Assembly: GCF_010015475.1 (NCBI RefSeq)
Contig: NZ_SSNI01000003.1
Location: forward strand, 62,001-126,000
Length of the DNA: 64,000 nt
Source of the DNA: Pontibacter pamirensis
GTDB lineage: Bacteria > Bacteroidota > Bacteroidia > Cytophagales > Hymenobacteraceae
Direction of reading: 5' to 3'
Each line of letters opens with the position of its first letter. The stretch's first letter is position 1. The notes below the pieces were generated by a model that made no database searches, was not told where the DNA came from, and was given only the letters and a program-made list of their open reading frames with translations. This document shows, piece after piece, positions 46,770 to 56,026 of this stretch. The translations under genes and the position numbers were made by a program.

Positions 46770-47150
46770 TTATATGATGCTTTGGAGTGTTTCTTTGGTG
46801 AGCGGCTTGTGGAGAAAAGCGACTGCCGAACTCTTCGCTGCCTTTTCCCTGTCCCAGGGGCTTTGGGAACTGCTGAGCAGAACAATCTTAGTGTCAGTGA
46901 GGTTTAGGTTTAGCTTATCCAGTTCTTCCATAAAAGTAAAGCCATCCATCTCCGGCATTCTGATGTCCAGCAGGATAAGCTGCGGAAGCCGCCCCTGCGC
47001 AGCAGCCTCTCTGATATGCGCCAACCCCTCTACTCCATTATAAGCAATATCTACCTGCTTTTCTATTCCCACACTGCTAAGCAGTCGCTTTGTCAGGAAA
47101 ATAATGTTTGCATCGTCATCTATGACCAAGACTCTCTCAACTTGCTTCAT
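46770..47150 (-). CDS. Stand-alone CheY-like response regulator
   Basis: 126 residues, receiver only: acidic pocket VIDDDANIIF, phospho-acceptor Asp in LILLDIRMPEMDG (about residue 59), Ser/Thr position IVLLSSSQSP, Lys in FLHKPLTKET. It is a paralogue of the protein encoded at 44992. It lies 101 bp beyond the end of the minus-strand kinase gene at 47252 on the same strand, so kinase and receiver may form a transcript, while the plus-strand kinase converges on it from the other side. Confidence 0.92.
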   Translation of the reverse strand: MKQVERVLVIDDDANIIFLTKRLLSSVGIEKQVDIAYNGVEGLAHIREAAAQGRLPQLILLDIRMPEMDGFTFMEELDKLNLNLTDTKIVLLSSSQSPWDREKAAKSSAVAFLHKPLTKETLQSII

Positions 47151-47251
47151 TTAACTCAGGTGCACTAAATTATGAAAATGTTTAAATAGTTATACGCATT
47201 TATCCAGAATTTGGAGGGGCAAAAGGATGCAATGGCAGCGGTGAAAGGGGT

Positions 47252-48373
47252 TTACTGTTGCCCCTTTAAAAAAACCTTGAAGGTGGTGCCGTTACCCAAC
47301 ATGCTCTCCACCTCAATCTTCCCTCCTGCGTCCTCCACCATTCGCTTCACGATGAAAAGGCCCAATCCTGTTCCTTCCACATCATCTCTCAATCTGGTGT
47401 TTCGCTCAAATATCACTTCCTTCTTATCTTCCTTTATGCCTACCCCGTTGTCGCTGACGGAGAGCAGCGTGTAAGCACCTGACTTCTCGGTTTTGATGCT
47501 TATCGCTGGCGCTCTGTCTGGTGCTTTGTACTTGATGGCATTGCTCAGAAGGTTGTAGATGATGCTCCTTACATTCTTGCGGGAAAGGTTTATCTCGGTT
47601 TCACTTATTTCACAATTAACCTGCGCCTCCGTTTCATGTATCCTGTCTTTCAAGGCAATTTGGGCGTCTTCTATCAGATTCTCAAAGTTCACCCGCTCTG
47701 CCTCCCTGGCGAAATCGGTGTCACTTTCCCTTATGTCTGAGAGTTCCACGACCGTGCTTTGGAGGTTGTCCACAGACAAACTCAGCATGTTCAATAGCTG
47801 CTGTGTGTCTTCTTCACTGCCGGATATTTCCAACAAAATGTTAACCAGACCCTTTATGTTGGAAAGAGGGCCTTTTATGTCATGAGATATACTATAGATG
47901 ATGTTCTCATACCTCTTGTTGAGCTTCTCATACCCCCGCAGCACCTCTATGCGGTCGTTAATGTCAATGAAGGTGATGATGACGCCGTTGGTTCTGTTCT
48001 CTTTCCTGATGATATAGGGCAGGATGTTCATCTGGTACCACCTTTTGTCGGTCGTCTGGATGTCTTTTTCCAAGTTCTTGCTGCTTCCAATGACTTCTTT
48101 AATGTTTTCGATGATAGTCGGAAAGCGGATGTTACTGGACACTTCGTCTATGTGATTGCCCAGGTCAGCCGGGGATAGATGGAAATGCGTCATGGCGGGA
48201 GGCGTGAACTTGCGCAGTATCATGTCGGCATCGACAAAAAGCTGTGGTATGACCGTATTGCTGAAATAGTTCTCCAACTCATCGTTCAGCTTTATAAGTT
48301 TTTGATGTCCTTCTGTCTTTTTGGATAATTGCCCCATGGGTAATGGTTCTGTTAGGGTAGTTTTAACATACAA
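47252..48373 (-). CDS. PAS-domain sensor histidine kinase
   Basis: 373 residues, or 361 if translation begins at the ATG at 48337. A PAS-like domain (about 40-140; TVIPQLFVDADMILRKFTPP is the type seen after CheB/CheR-fused kinases) is followed by a coiled linker, the H-box SISHDIKGPLSNIKGLVNIL and an ATPase domain with N-box YNLLSNAIKYK, G1 DNGVGIKED and G2 GLGLFIVKR. No membrane segments. It is divergent from the three-module kinase at 48678 across about 300 bp. Confidence 0.92.
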   Translation of the reverse strand: MYVKTTLTEPLPMGQLSKKTEGHQKLIKLNDELENYFSNTVIPQLFVDADMILRKFTPPAMTHFHLSPADLGNHIDEVSSNIRFPTIIENIKEVIGSSKNLEKDIQTTDKRWYQMNILPYIIRKENRTNGVIITFIDINDRIEVLRGYEKLNKRYENIIYSISHDIKGPLSNIKGLVNILLEISGSEEDTQQLLNMLSLSVDNLQSTVVELSDIRESDTDFAREAERVNFENLIEDAQIALKDRIHETEAQVNCEISETEINLSRKNVRSIIYNLLSNAIKYKAPDRAPAISIKTEKSGAYTLLSVSDNGVGIKEDKKEVIFERNTRLRDDVEGTGLGLFIVKRMVEDAGGKIEVESMLGNGTTFKVFLKGQQ

Positions 48374-48677
48374 AAATAAGCAAATAAAGCAGTTTTTCTA
48401 TTTTGGATTTACTGTAAGTTGAATTTCTTTGCTCTCTGGAACTACCGAACATAAGTGCCGATAGACACAACCTGAGAGTCTGTAAAAACGGTAAAGCAAA
48501 CTCCCTTGTGGCATGATTCACATCGATGAACGGCTTCAACAGAATGGGAAAGCACAACCTGAAATTGCTGTGTTTTACTGAAAAGCTAATATTTAGATTA
48601 GTATACTAATTTGTATAAAAATTAGAAAATAAAAAGTATATTCTGCCACTGAAAAGAGCATTAACGAGTTAATCCCT
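48374..48677. other. Divergent intergenic stretch between two kinase genes
   Basis: 304 bp, A+T-rich in 48580-48660. It should hold both promoters. No gene seen. Confidence 0.4.
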
Positions 48678-51239
48678 ATGATAGAGCAGGAGGAAAAACT
48701 TCAATGGAGAATAGCTGAACTTGAGAAAAGATTAGCAGAAAATACACGCGAACTGGAGATAGAAGCTGCTCTGGAACGAGTTCGTGCAAGGGCCATGGAC
48801 ATGCATCATACATTTGAGCTGAGTGATGTATTGTCTGTCCTTTTTGAGCAGTATGATATCTTAGGCATCTATCCGGTGTTCTCACACCTCACGCTCTTTG
48901 ATGTAAAGAACAATAGATTCTCTTTCCGGACAACGGGAAGAGGTGGCCAACGTGTTCAGGCAGAGCAACAGATTGACATTGATGCAATAGACGCATGGAA
49001 AGAAAGCGTGGAGAACTGGAAGAAAGGAGGCCCTAACCAGGTGAACAGCCATGTGTACCCTAAGGAAATTCTCCCACAGGTGTTTCAGTTGTTTCATGAT
49101 ATTCTTTCAGTCATACCTGCAGCAGCAAGGTATTATCCTGAAGATTTTCCTGATGGATTGTTCATTACCCAGGGGTACTGCACATTCGGCTATGTCGGGT
49201 TTGGTCATAACAGGCCAGCAACAGAAGAAGAAAAAGGAGTTGTCAGAAAGATAGCCGTTGAGTTTGAAAGGTTGTACCAGCGCTTTATCGATTTACAAAG
49301 AGCAGAAGTCCAAATAAGAGAAGCACAAATTGAAGCATCCCTTGAGCGGCTAAGGGCGCGTACCATGGCCATGCACAGCAGCGATGCTGTAGGAAATGCA
49401 ACAGGGGTACTTTTTAGTGAGCTGGATAAACTCGGCATTCCGCTATTGCGCTGCGGGTTGATCATCATTGATGAAAAAGCAAAAACAATGCAGGTATGGA
49501 GAGCCACTACCACCCAGGATGGAACAATAGGCCAGGCAACAGGCAACGTATCCATGACTATTCACCCTATGCTGGAGGCTGCTTACCACGCCTGGATACG
49601 AAAAGAGCCGGTTTTCAGGTATGACTTGTCAGGTGATGATGTCGTGAATTATTACAAAGCGCTTTCAAACAATGCTTCTCAATTTACCCAGAGTGTCACT
49701 GTTGAGAAGCAATCCAGCACATCCTTCTATTTTAATGAAGGAGCTCTTTTCACCTTTTCTAAAGAACCGCTGGATGCGGAGGCATGTGCTGTATTAAGCA
49801 GGTTTGCGGCGGTTGTTAGCCTAACCTACCGCCGTTACCTGGATTTAAGAACTGCGGAGGCACAGGCAAGGGAAGCAGTAAAACAGGCTTCGCTCGACAG
49901 GGTTCGTGCAGAGACAGCATCCATGCGCACGGCACGTGATCTGGAAAAAATAACCCCCCTGATATGGAATGAACTCACCGTACTTGGCGTTCCGTTCATA
50001 CGTTGCGGTGTATTTATCATGGATAATCTGCGTCAAGTCAGTCATACCTATCTCTCTACACCTGATGGTAAAGCAGTTGCAGCTTTTGACCTGCCATACG
50101 ATGCCCCTGGAAATATTGCTCAAATCGTCCTTCACTGGAAAAATAAAAAGACATATTCAGAATTCTGGGACGAGGAAGCTTATACCGCATTCGGCAGTGC
50201 TTTGGTAGATCGTGGCATTTTCACTTCTAAAAAACAATACCTGAGTACTCTGCCAGGTGGAGGCTTTTTCATACATTTTACACCTTTTCTGCAGGGCATG
50301 CTGTATGTGGGAAACACTGCTTTGCTAGGTGAAGAGGAGATGAAGTTGATTCAATCCCTGGCTGATGCGTTTTCTACAGCCTATGCACGGTACGAAGATT
50401 TCAGTAAGCTGGAGGCAGCCAAACAACAGGTGGATAGAACCCTGCTCGACCTGAAGCAGGCGCAGCAACAGCTGATCCAGGCCGAGAAAATGGCTTCACT
50501 TGGACAACTCACGGCAGGCATTGCACACGAGATACAAAACCCCCTCAACTTTATCAATAACTTCTCTGACGTTAATACAGATCTGATTGCTGAGATGAAA
50601 GACGAGATCAGCAAAAGCCATTACGATGAAGTGAAGGTAATTGCCGATCTCCTGGTTGAAAACGAGAAAAAAATAAATTACCATGGCCAACGAGCGGACG
50701 CCATCGTGAAAGGCATGCTGCAGCACACGGGAACCCACAGGGGTAAAAAGGAGCTAACCAACATCAACAGCCTGTGCGACGAGTATGTAAGATTGAGCTA
50801 TCATGGTCTGCGGGCAAAAGACAAGACATTCAGTATAGAGATAAAAACGGACTTTGATGAGAGCCTGGACAGGATATATGTCATTCCCCAGGATATCGGA
50901 AGAGTGTTCTTGAATCTGTTCAACAATGCCTTTTACGCAGTAAATGAAAAGAGACAGAAGCTAAGAGAAACATATAAACCGATTGTGATGGTAACGACCA
51001 CCAAGGAAAACGGGAAGGCGATTATCAAAGTGACAGACAACGGCCCTGGCATTCCGCAAGGTATATTAGACAGAATCTTCCAGCCTTTCTTCACCACCAA
51101 ACCAACCGGACAAGGAACGGGCCTGGGTTTATCGATGAGTTACGACATTATAAAAGCACATGATGGTGCCATAAAAGTGGAAACGAAAGAGGGTGAGGGC
51201 TCAGTGTTTGTAATTGAATTACCTATTAAAACTACTTGA
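48678..51239 (+). CDS. Histidine kinase with three tandem GAF-like sensor modules
   Basis: 853 residues, cytoplasmic. Three homologous modules of about 200 residues each begin with the same helix: [15 protein letters not shown] (about 32), [15 protein letters not shown] (about 218) and [15 protein letters not shown] (about 401), and each ends with a long helix leading into the next. This is a repeated GAF-like sensor joined by signalling helices. A coiled coil then leads to the H-box [20 protein letters not shown] and an ATPase domain with N-box [13 protein letters not shown]1 DNGPGIPQG and G2 [11 protein letters not shown]. Similar repeat kinases exist in Bacteroidota; the ligand is unknown. 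The last codons overlap a convergent small ORF by 8 bp. Confidence 0.88.
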   Translation: MIEQEEKLQWRIAELEKRLAENTRELEIEAALERVRARAMDMHHTFELSDVLSVLFEQYDILGIYPVFSHLTLFDVKNNRFSFRTTGRGGQRVQAEQQIDIDAIDAWKESVENWKKGGPNQVNSHVYPKEILPQVFQLFHDILSVIPAAARYYPEDFPDGLFITQGYCTFGYVGFGHNRPATEEEKGVVRKIAVEFERLYQRFIDLQRAEVQIREAQIEASLERLRARTMAMHSSDAVGNATGVLFSELDKLGIPLLRCGLIIIDEKAKTMQVWRATTTQDGTIGQATGNVSMTIHPMLEAAYHAWIRKEPVFRYDLSGDDVVNYYKALSNNASQFTQSVTVEKQSSTSFYFNEGALFTFSKEPLDAEACAVLSRFAAVVSLTYRRYLDLRTAEAQAREAVKQASLDRVRAETASMRTARDLEKITPLIWNELTVLGVPFIRCGVFIMDNLRQVSHTYLSTPDGKAVAAFDLPYDAPGNIAQIVLHWKNKKTYSEFWDEEAYTAFGSALVDRGIFTSKKQYLSTLPGGGFFIHFTPFLQGMLYVGNTALLGEEEMKLIQSLADAFSTAYARYEDFSKLEAAKQQVDRTLLDLKQAQQQLIQAEKMASLGQLTAGIAHEIQNPLNFINNFSDVNTDLIAEMKDEISKSHYDEVKVIADLLVENEKKINYHGQRADAIVKGMLQHTGTHRGKKELTNINSLCDEYVRLSYHGLRAKDKTFSIEIKTDFDESLDRIYVIPQDIGRVFLNLFNNAFYAVNEKRQKLRETYKPIVMVTTTKENGKAIIKVTDNGPGIPQGILDRIFQPFFTTKPTGQGTGLGLSMSYDIIKAHDGAIKVETKEGEGSVFVIELPIKTT

Positions 51240-51390
51240 CCCCTAATAGTACATCTGCCTGCTCATTGCAGATGTATGATAAGCAGGCACCATCCTGCTG
51301 CGGCAAAAGGGGCTTTTTCAGGAAGTGGTTGAGCTTAGGAATGCATTCTGTGTCTGAAGTAGTCTCATGCATCTGCTCTAAAAGCTCCAT
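51232..51390 (-). CDS. Candidate small protein, 52 residues
   Basis: ATG 51390 gives MELLEQMHETTSDTECIPKL, then NHFLKKPLLPQQDGACLSY, ending QADVLLGVK before TAG. A strong ribosome site (GGGAGGAG, six bases upstream) precedes the ATG, which is unusual for this genome. It has three cysteines and no signal or membrane segment. It follows another 52-residue ORF after a 12-base gap. No family recognised. The last 8 bp overlap the end of the convergent kinase gene. Confidence 0.5.
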   Translation of the reverse strand: MELLEQMHETTSDTECIPKLNHFLKKPLLPQQDGACLSYICNEQADVLLGVK

Positions 51391-51402
51391 TATAGCTCCT
51401 CC

Positions 51403-51561
51403 CTATACTACCTTCAAATCCAGTCTGGGCACGTTTCTGAACTCTTCCATATTTACCGGAATAATCCGCTGAGCACCGGAAGACTTGAACTGGATTTTTT
51501 TTGATGAGCCCGGTGTGTCCTGTGAACATATGAAGTTAGACAAATCCATATTGAGATCCAT
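51403..51561 (-). CDS. Candidate small protein, 52 residues
   Basis: ATG 51561 gives MDLNMDLSNFICSQDTPGSS, then KKIQFKSSGAQRIIPVNMEE and the end FRNVPRLDLKVV before TAG. A GAGGGGG ribosome site precedes it. It lies 51 bp after the stop of the TIM-barrel gene on the same strand and 12 bp before the next small ORF, so the three may share a transcript. It is hydrophilic, with one cysteine. No family recognised; conservation in relatives is the needed test. Confidence 0.5.
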   Translation of the reverse strand: MDLNMDLSNFICSQDTPGSSKKIQFKSSGAQRIIPVNMEEFRNVPRLDLKVV

Positions 51562-51612
51562 AGCAAACCCCCTCAGATGCCACAGAGGAATTATTTGTAT
51601 TTATATTTTTAC

Positions 51613-52551
51613 CTACTTATTAAACGCACTAAAGACACGCGAAGCATATTGCAGATCATTCTTATGCGCTGTCACAGCATCCATGGTATTTGGGGTCTGC
51701 TCCTCTACACACTGCTCCAATACCAGGTGCGGGCGCACGCCCAAACTCAGAAGTTCATTAGCCAATTGTTCATAATCAATATCCCCTTCTCCAAAGGTTT
51801 CCGACCAAATGCCGTTTTTTGACTGCCGCAAGTGAACTTCGGCAATACGATTGCCGTACAGACGCATAATGTCGAACATAGCCACTTGAGAGTTACCTGA
51901 GCCCCGGTAAAGCCAGTGTGGTTCCAGGCACAGTGCTACATGCTGCGGGTCAGTTGCCACCATCATATGATGAAACTCCCGCGCCGAACGCCGCATTTCA
52001 CTGTCATGGTTATGATAGGCCAGGGTGATGCCCTGCTCCCGGAGTTCTGCCCCGATCTTGCCTAAATATTTAGCCTGCAAGGCCAGTTCAGCATCCGTTT
52101 TGTCTTCTTCTCCGCCCCAGCGGATGGGACTGGGGTTGGTTACTATTATCTTAACGCCCAGCGGCCTGGCAGCTTTGGCAATCGACACCACCTGCTCCAG
52201 ACTTTCTTCAGCTTCCTTTTCTTTGTGCAGCGTGCACCCCACGTAAAGCGAACGCATCTCTATGTTGTGCTTCTTGAGCAGCGGCGCCAGCAGGTGTAGT
52301 TCTTTCGCTTTATTAACGGACGGCTCATATCCTGGAATGCCCGATTTGGCAAACTCACCCAAGGAAGCGTCCAGATCAGCGAACCAATCCCGCCCCTGCC
52401 GCTGGTAAAAGGTAATCCAGGAATATTCGTTTGATGCAATGTGCAGCTGGTCCGCCGCTACAGGATGGGCCAACACATCCCAGGCCGGAAGTAAGCTGGC
52501 TGCTGTCAGGCTGGCGAGGCTGCCAAGGAATGCACGGCGATTCTGTATCAT
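51613..52551 (-). CDS. Sugar phosphate isomerase/epimerase-like TIM-barrel protein, exported
   Basis: 312 residues from ATG 52551; the leader IQNRRAFLGSLASLTAASLL is a twin-arginine signal. TIM-barrel landmarks of the xylose-isomerase-like family: TLAYHNHDSEMR, VALCLEPHWLYRGSGN, IAEVHLRQSKNG, WSETFGEGDIDY and a closing LVLEQCVEEQTPN. It follows the large PQQ/cytochrome c dehydrogenase gene after 27 bp and is surely co-transcribed with it. A periplasmic sugar-oxidation pathway is inferred from that pairing, which recurs at 31677-35377. Confidence 0.88.
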   Translation of the reverse strand: MIQNRRAFLGSLASLTAASLLPAWDVLAHPVAADQLHIASNEYSWITFYQRQGRDWFADLDASLGEFAKSGIPGYEPSVNKAKELHLLAPLLKKHNIEMRSLYVGCTLHKEKEAEESLEQVVSIAKAARPLGVKIIVTNPSPIRWGGEEDKTDAELALQAKYLGKIGAELREQGITLAYHNHDSEMRRSAREFHHMMVATDPQHVALCLEPHWLYRGSGNSQVAMFDIMRLYGNRIAEVHLRQSKNGIWSETFGEGDIDYEQLANELLSLGVRPHLVLEQCVEEQTPNTMDAVTAHKNDLQYASRVFSAFNK

Positions 52552-52578
52552 CAGAATTATACTATATCTTGTCTTCAA

Positions 52579-55416
52579 TTAATTTATAAATTGGGAACCC
52601 GATGGCAGAAAGTATACCCAGTTGAGGCTTAAATAACTGTTCCCATCCAGGTTTTCCGGGAAAGTAGTAGCTACAGCATATAGGGTATGCTTGCCATTTT
52701 GGGGCTTTATCCTGAAGGCCTGCTCTTTCCAGTTGGTGATGACATTGGTGATATTTTTTCCGGGAGCCTCAGTCGGTTTTAAATCAAGAAAACCTATTTC
52801 AGGCCCGTCAGGCTTATCTAACCTGAAAGATAAACGGCACGGGAAAGTGGTAGCAAAAGCTACTTTCAGGTTTTCAATGCCCGTCATATCAATATCATCA
52901 AAGGAGATATAGCTTTTATCTGAAGGAAAACGGATGTAAGTATTGTTATAGCGGATGGCGCCAACGTTCTCGTCGCAGTTAATGGCTTTGACCTTTGCAT
53001 TGCGTAAGACACGATTCGCTTGGCCAACCTGGGGAGAAGTATTCCCATAGCCCTTGTCTTTATACATGGCCCGGAAAACGTAAAGTCCCTCCGCTTTGCT
53101 ATCCGGTTTAAAAGCCCCCTGCACCGGTAATCTGTTTTTCGCCTGTTGCTCTTTTCCTATATCCAGAATGAATTTCACCATCTCGGACACCTCTTCTTTC
53201 TTGAGTTGCGGATGTGCAGACATGGCAGCCTGGCCCCAATTGCCATTGCCTCCCCTGATGATTTTCTGTGTCAAGGTCGCTAATGTCTTCTCATCGTTTT
53301 TGTAGCGCTTTGCCACTTGAAGCCAGGATGGCCCGACGGACTTCTCTTCTTCCTGATGGCAGGCCAGGCAGTCGCTTTGTTTGATAAACTGCTGCCCCGG
53401 GTGCAGGTAAAGAGATGCTGCATTTTCCTGGTTCTGAGCCAAAAGTGTTAAGTCGGTACCCATATCAGCTACATCTACAGTAACTAACACTTCATCCGGG
53501 CTAATTCCGCCTGTAGCCAGACTTCCTTCTTCTTTGTCCTTTACCTTTACCTGGTAGTCTACTGCCTTCTGGTTCCAGTAGAAGCTTTCATTGCCCGCAA
53601 AGTCAATCTCTACCTTTGGCGGTTCATTTCCTGCTTCGATTTTCACCTCCTGTGAGGTACTTAAACCGGCAACATCAGTCACTGTTAAGCGCATAAGGTA
53701 TGTGCCAGGTGTGTCGAATTGATAGCTTGTTTCCGGCGCAGGTTGGAGTTGCTTCCCCTGTCCTACCAACTGCCACTCGTACCTCAGTTTATCGTTCTTG
53801 TCATAGTCGAAAGATTCAGTTGCCGAGAAATTAACCGTGAGTGGCACTGCACCGGCCGTTTTGCTGGCATGAAGCCTGGCTACGGGAGGTCGGTTCCCTT
53901 CAACGTAATCAATTCGGACAAGACGGGAGTTTTGGTTTTGGGCAAACCAACCTGTGCCGTATTCCAGCACGTAGAGCGCCCCATCAGGGCCAAACTCTAA
54001 ATCTATGGGATGATCGAATTTCACGGAAGGCATGAACCGCTCAATGTCTGTTAAGTTTCCATTTTCATCTATCGTGACCACATTAATCCAGTCTCGCATC
54101 CATTCGGAGATAAACCACTTTCCACTGTAATACTCCGGAAACTTCCGGCTGCTCTTAACCCAGGCAGGCTGTTGCTGATAAAGTTCGGAATGATAGAAAG
54201 GGCCGGCAATCGGACTTTTACCCCCAGTGCCTAGATTTTTGAAATCTTTTGACTCGTCGTAGGAGTACCAGATGATCGCACTCTGTGCTGGGGGAAGGTT
54301 CTGAAGCCCGGTGTTATTGGGAGAATCATTCACCGGATTCTGAGGATTGAAAAATGGTCCTATTTCTTCGGTGGCAAAGTTAAAGTCGGCATAAGCCTGG
54401 TTATTCCCGGCAAAATAGGGCCAGCCGAAGAAGCCGGGTTGTTTCGCCTGGTGCCATTCGTCATAGCTGATAGGGCCTCTAGCCGGGTCATCAATAGTGT
54501 TCTGCCCAACGTCGCCCCAGTACAACCAGCCGGTCTTCGGGTCAACCGTAATCCGGTAGGGGTTGCGAACGCCCATCGCGTATATCTCGGGCCTGGTCTT
54601 AGGGGTGTTTAACGGAAACAGATTCCCCTCCGGGATAGAATACGTTCCGTCCGCCTCGGGTTTGATGCGCAACACCTTTCCCCGCAGATCATTTGTGTTG
54701 CCGGCGGTGCGCTGTGCATCCCAGAATGCACGTCCTTTTCTTTCATCTATGGAGTTGAAGTAACCTGGGTTGTGTGGATTGGTGTTGTCGCCTACGGCAA
54801 TGTATAGGTTCTTGTCAGGACCAAACGCCAGTGAGCCTGCCGAATGGCAGCACTCTGTTCGCTGCGTCGGGATTTCCAGTAATACTTTCTCTGTTTTGAG
54901 GTCAAGTGAGCCCCCCTCCAAAGAAAATCTGGATACCCGCTGCACTTCCTTTTCGCCTGCCGGGGAGTAGAAAAAGTATACAAAACGGTTTTGGGCAAAG
55001 TCAGGATCCAGGGCCAAGCCAAGCAGGCCATCTTCTAAATCATGGAAAACGGGGACTTTCGCTAAAACGCGAACCTTGCTTTCTTTAGCGTCAAAAAGCT
55101 TGACCGCCCCGGTTCGTTCGATAAACAAAACATCTCCATCCGGCAGAACCTGGAGCTCCGTGGGCTCATTTAAATTAGAGGCCAGCTCTATTTTCTGGAA
55201 ACGCTCCGGGTCTGGTACTGCAGTCTGCGATTGACCTTCATTTTTATATGCTACCTCGTCACTTGCAGCTTCATTAGCACCTGTTCCTTTACAAGAGTAC
55301 AAACCTCCAGCAAGGGATAAACAAATGTACAGCCATAGCATACCATAGCTTTTACAGGTCCTGAAGATGATACTATATTTTTCAGGAGACTTCATGCGCT
55401 TATATTGCTCTAACAT
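52579..55416 (-). CDS. PQQ-type sugar dehydrogenase with PKD, cytochrome c and carbohydrate-binding domains, lipoprotein
   Basis: 945 residues. A lipoprotein signal with lipobox GGLYSC (about residue 42) is followed by: a GSDH-type propeller (about 70-500; LNEPTELQVLPDGDVLFIER, ECCHSAGSLAFGPDKNLYIA, YAMGVRNPYRITVDPKTGWL), a PKD domain (about 505-595; GNRPPVARLHASKTAGAVPL), a second beta domain, a cytochrome c domain with CLACHQ (about 690), and a CBM6-like C-terminal domain (about 800-944). This is a known Bacteroidota architecture: electrons from sugar oxidation pass to its own haem. It is outer-membrane-anchored and co-transcribed with the TIM-barrel gene at 51613. The start could be at a later Met. 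Confidence 0.9.
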   Translation of the reverse strand: MLEQYKRMKSPEKYSIIFRTCKSYGMLWLYICLSLAGGLYSCKGTGANEAASDEVAYKNEGQSQTAVPDPERFQKIELASNLNEPTELQVLPDGDVLFIERTGAVKLFDAKESKVRVLAKVPVFHDLEDGLLGLALDPDFAQNRFVYFFYSPAGEKEVQRVSRFSLEGGSLDLKTEKVLLEIPTQRTECCHSAGSLAFGPDKNLYIAVGDNTNPHNPGYFNSIDERKGRAFWDAQRTAGNTNDLRGKVLRIKPEADGTYSIPEGNLFPLNTPKTRPEIYAMGVRNPYRITVDPKTGWLYWGDVGQNTIDDPARGPISYDEWHQAKQPGFFGWPYFAGNNQAYADFNFATEEIGPFFNPQNPVNDSPNNTGLQNLPPAQSAIIWYSYDESKDFKNLGTGGKSPIAGPFYHSELYQQQPAWVKSSRKFPEYYSGKWFISEWMRDWINVVTIDENGNLTDIERFMPSVKFDHPIDLEFGPDGALYVLEYGTGWFAQNQNSRLVRIDYVEGNRPPVARLHASKTAGAVPLTVNFSATESFDYDKNDKLRYEWQLVGQGKQLQPAPETSYQFDTPGTYLMRLTVTDVAGLSTSQEVKIEAGNEPPKVEIDFAGNESFYWNQKAVDYQVKVKDKEEGSLATGGISPDEVLVTVDVADMGTDLTLLAQNQENAASLYLHPGQQFIKQSDCLACHQEEEKSVGPSWLQVAKRYKNDEKTLATLTQKIIRGGNGNWGQAAMSAHPQLKKEEVSEMVKFILDIGKEQQAKNRLPVQGAFKPDSKAEGLYVFRAMYKDKGYGNTSPQVGQANRVLRNAKVKAINCDENVGAIRYNNTYIRFPSDKSYISFDDIDMTGIENLKVAFATTFPCRLSFRLDKPDGPEIGFLDLKPTEAPGKNITNVITNWKEQAFRIKPQNGKHTLYAVATTFPENLDGNSYLSLNWVYFLPSGSQFIN

Positions 55417-55900
55417 AACAAGTCAATCTTTCAAAATCAAAAGTATAAATGCAAACTTTATGAAGCCTGCATGGAGGCATTTACCTATCAGTTCATAAGA
55501 ATCTTACGTGATTAAGAAGCGCTGCTTGTTCTTTATGTAATTTCAGCCTTAGCACTTCCACCTTTTTGGCATACTCTATAGTAAAGGTTAGCTAAAATAA
55601 AAATAAACTAAAGATTATCAAGTGGAATGGTGGTTTTGTCTGGTGCGTAACTGGAAATGTCGGCATATATCTTCGTGCTGCAGCAGCGCCTGAATGGAGC
55701 GTAGGTGAGTTAAGTGCTCTAATTAGGGTGTGGCACAAGAGTGGCGCACCTTATGTGATCTTGTCGTTAACTGTGTTCTCTCCGTAGAGGTTTGTAAGGT
55801 GTTATAGATGCTCTCCACCATGTATAGCCCGCCCGTATGCCCCTCAAAAAGACATTCCGATATACATTCCAATATAGAAAAAAGTGTCCAAAAAAACGTA
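55417..55900. other. Intergenic stretch
   Basis: About 480 bp upstream of the large dehydrogenase gene, which should be expressed from its left part. A frame of about 54 codons near 55620-55790 was seen but has no start. The dispersed repeat follows. Confidence 0.4.
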
Positions 55901-55997
55901 AGACATTTCCTGAGAATAGGATGTTTGAAATCGCTCCGTAGGGGTGTTAAAATAGACGTGAAAAAAAAGAGGCTGTTCCGACTTTTCGGACAGCCTC
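55901..55997 (+). repeat. Dispersed 97-bp repeat ending in a terminator hairpin, copy 1
   Basis: Matches 62452-62357 in inverse orientation: CTGAGAATnGnTnnTTnAAA, then a central GCTCCGTAGGGG, an A+T-rich spacer and an identical 29-base hairpin (55969-55997). The hairpin lies 29 bp beyond the stop of the frameshifted phosphodiesterase gene; on the minus strand eight T residues follow, so here it works as that gene's terminator. Confidence 0.72.
55969..55997 (-). terminator. Terminator after the phosphodiesterase gene, part of the dispersed repeat
   Basis: Stem GAGGCTGT/ACAGCCTC with an inner CCGA/TCGG stem and a one-base bulge; eight T residues follow on the minus strand. Confidence 0.82.
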
Positions 55998-56026
55998 TTT
56001 TTGTACATAGCCAGTAAACTGAGGCT

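Noticed and set aside
55620-55790. About 54 open codons on the plus strand, rich in Trp, Val and Ala
   Set aside because: No start codon, no homologous motif, and no support from neighbours; probably chance.
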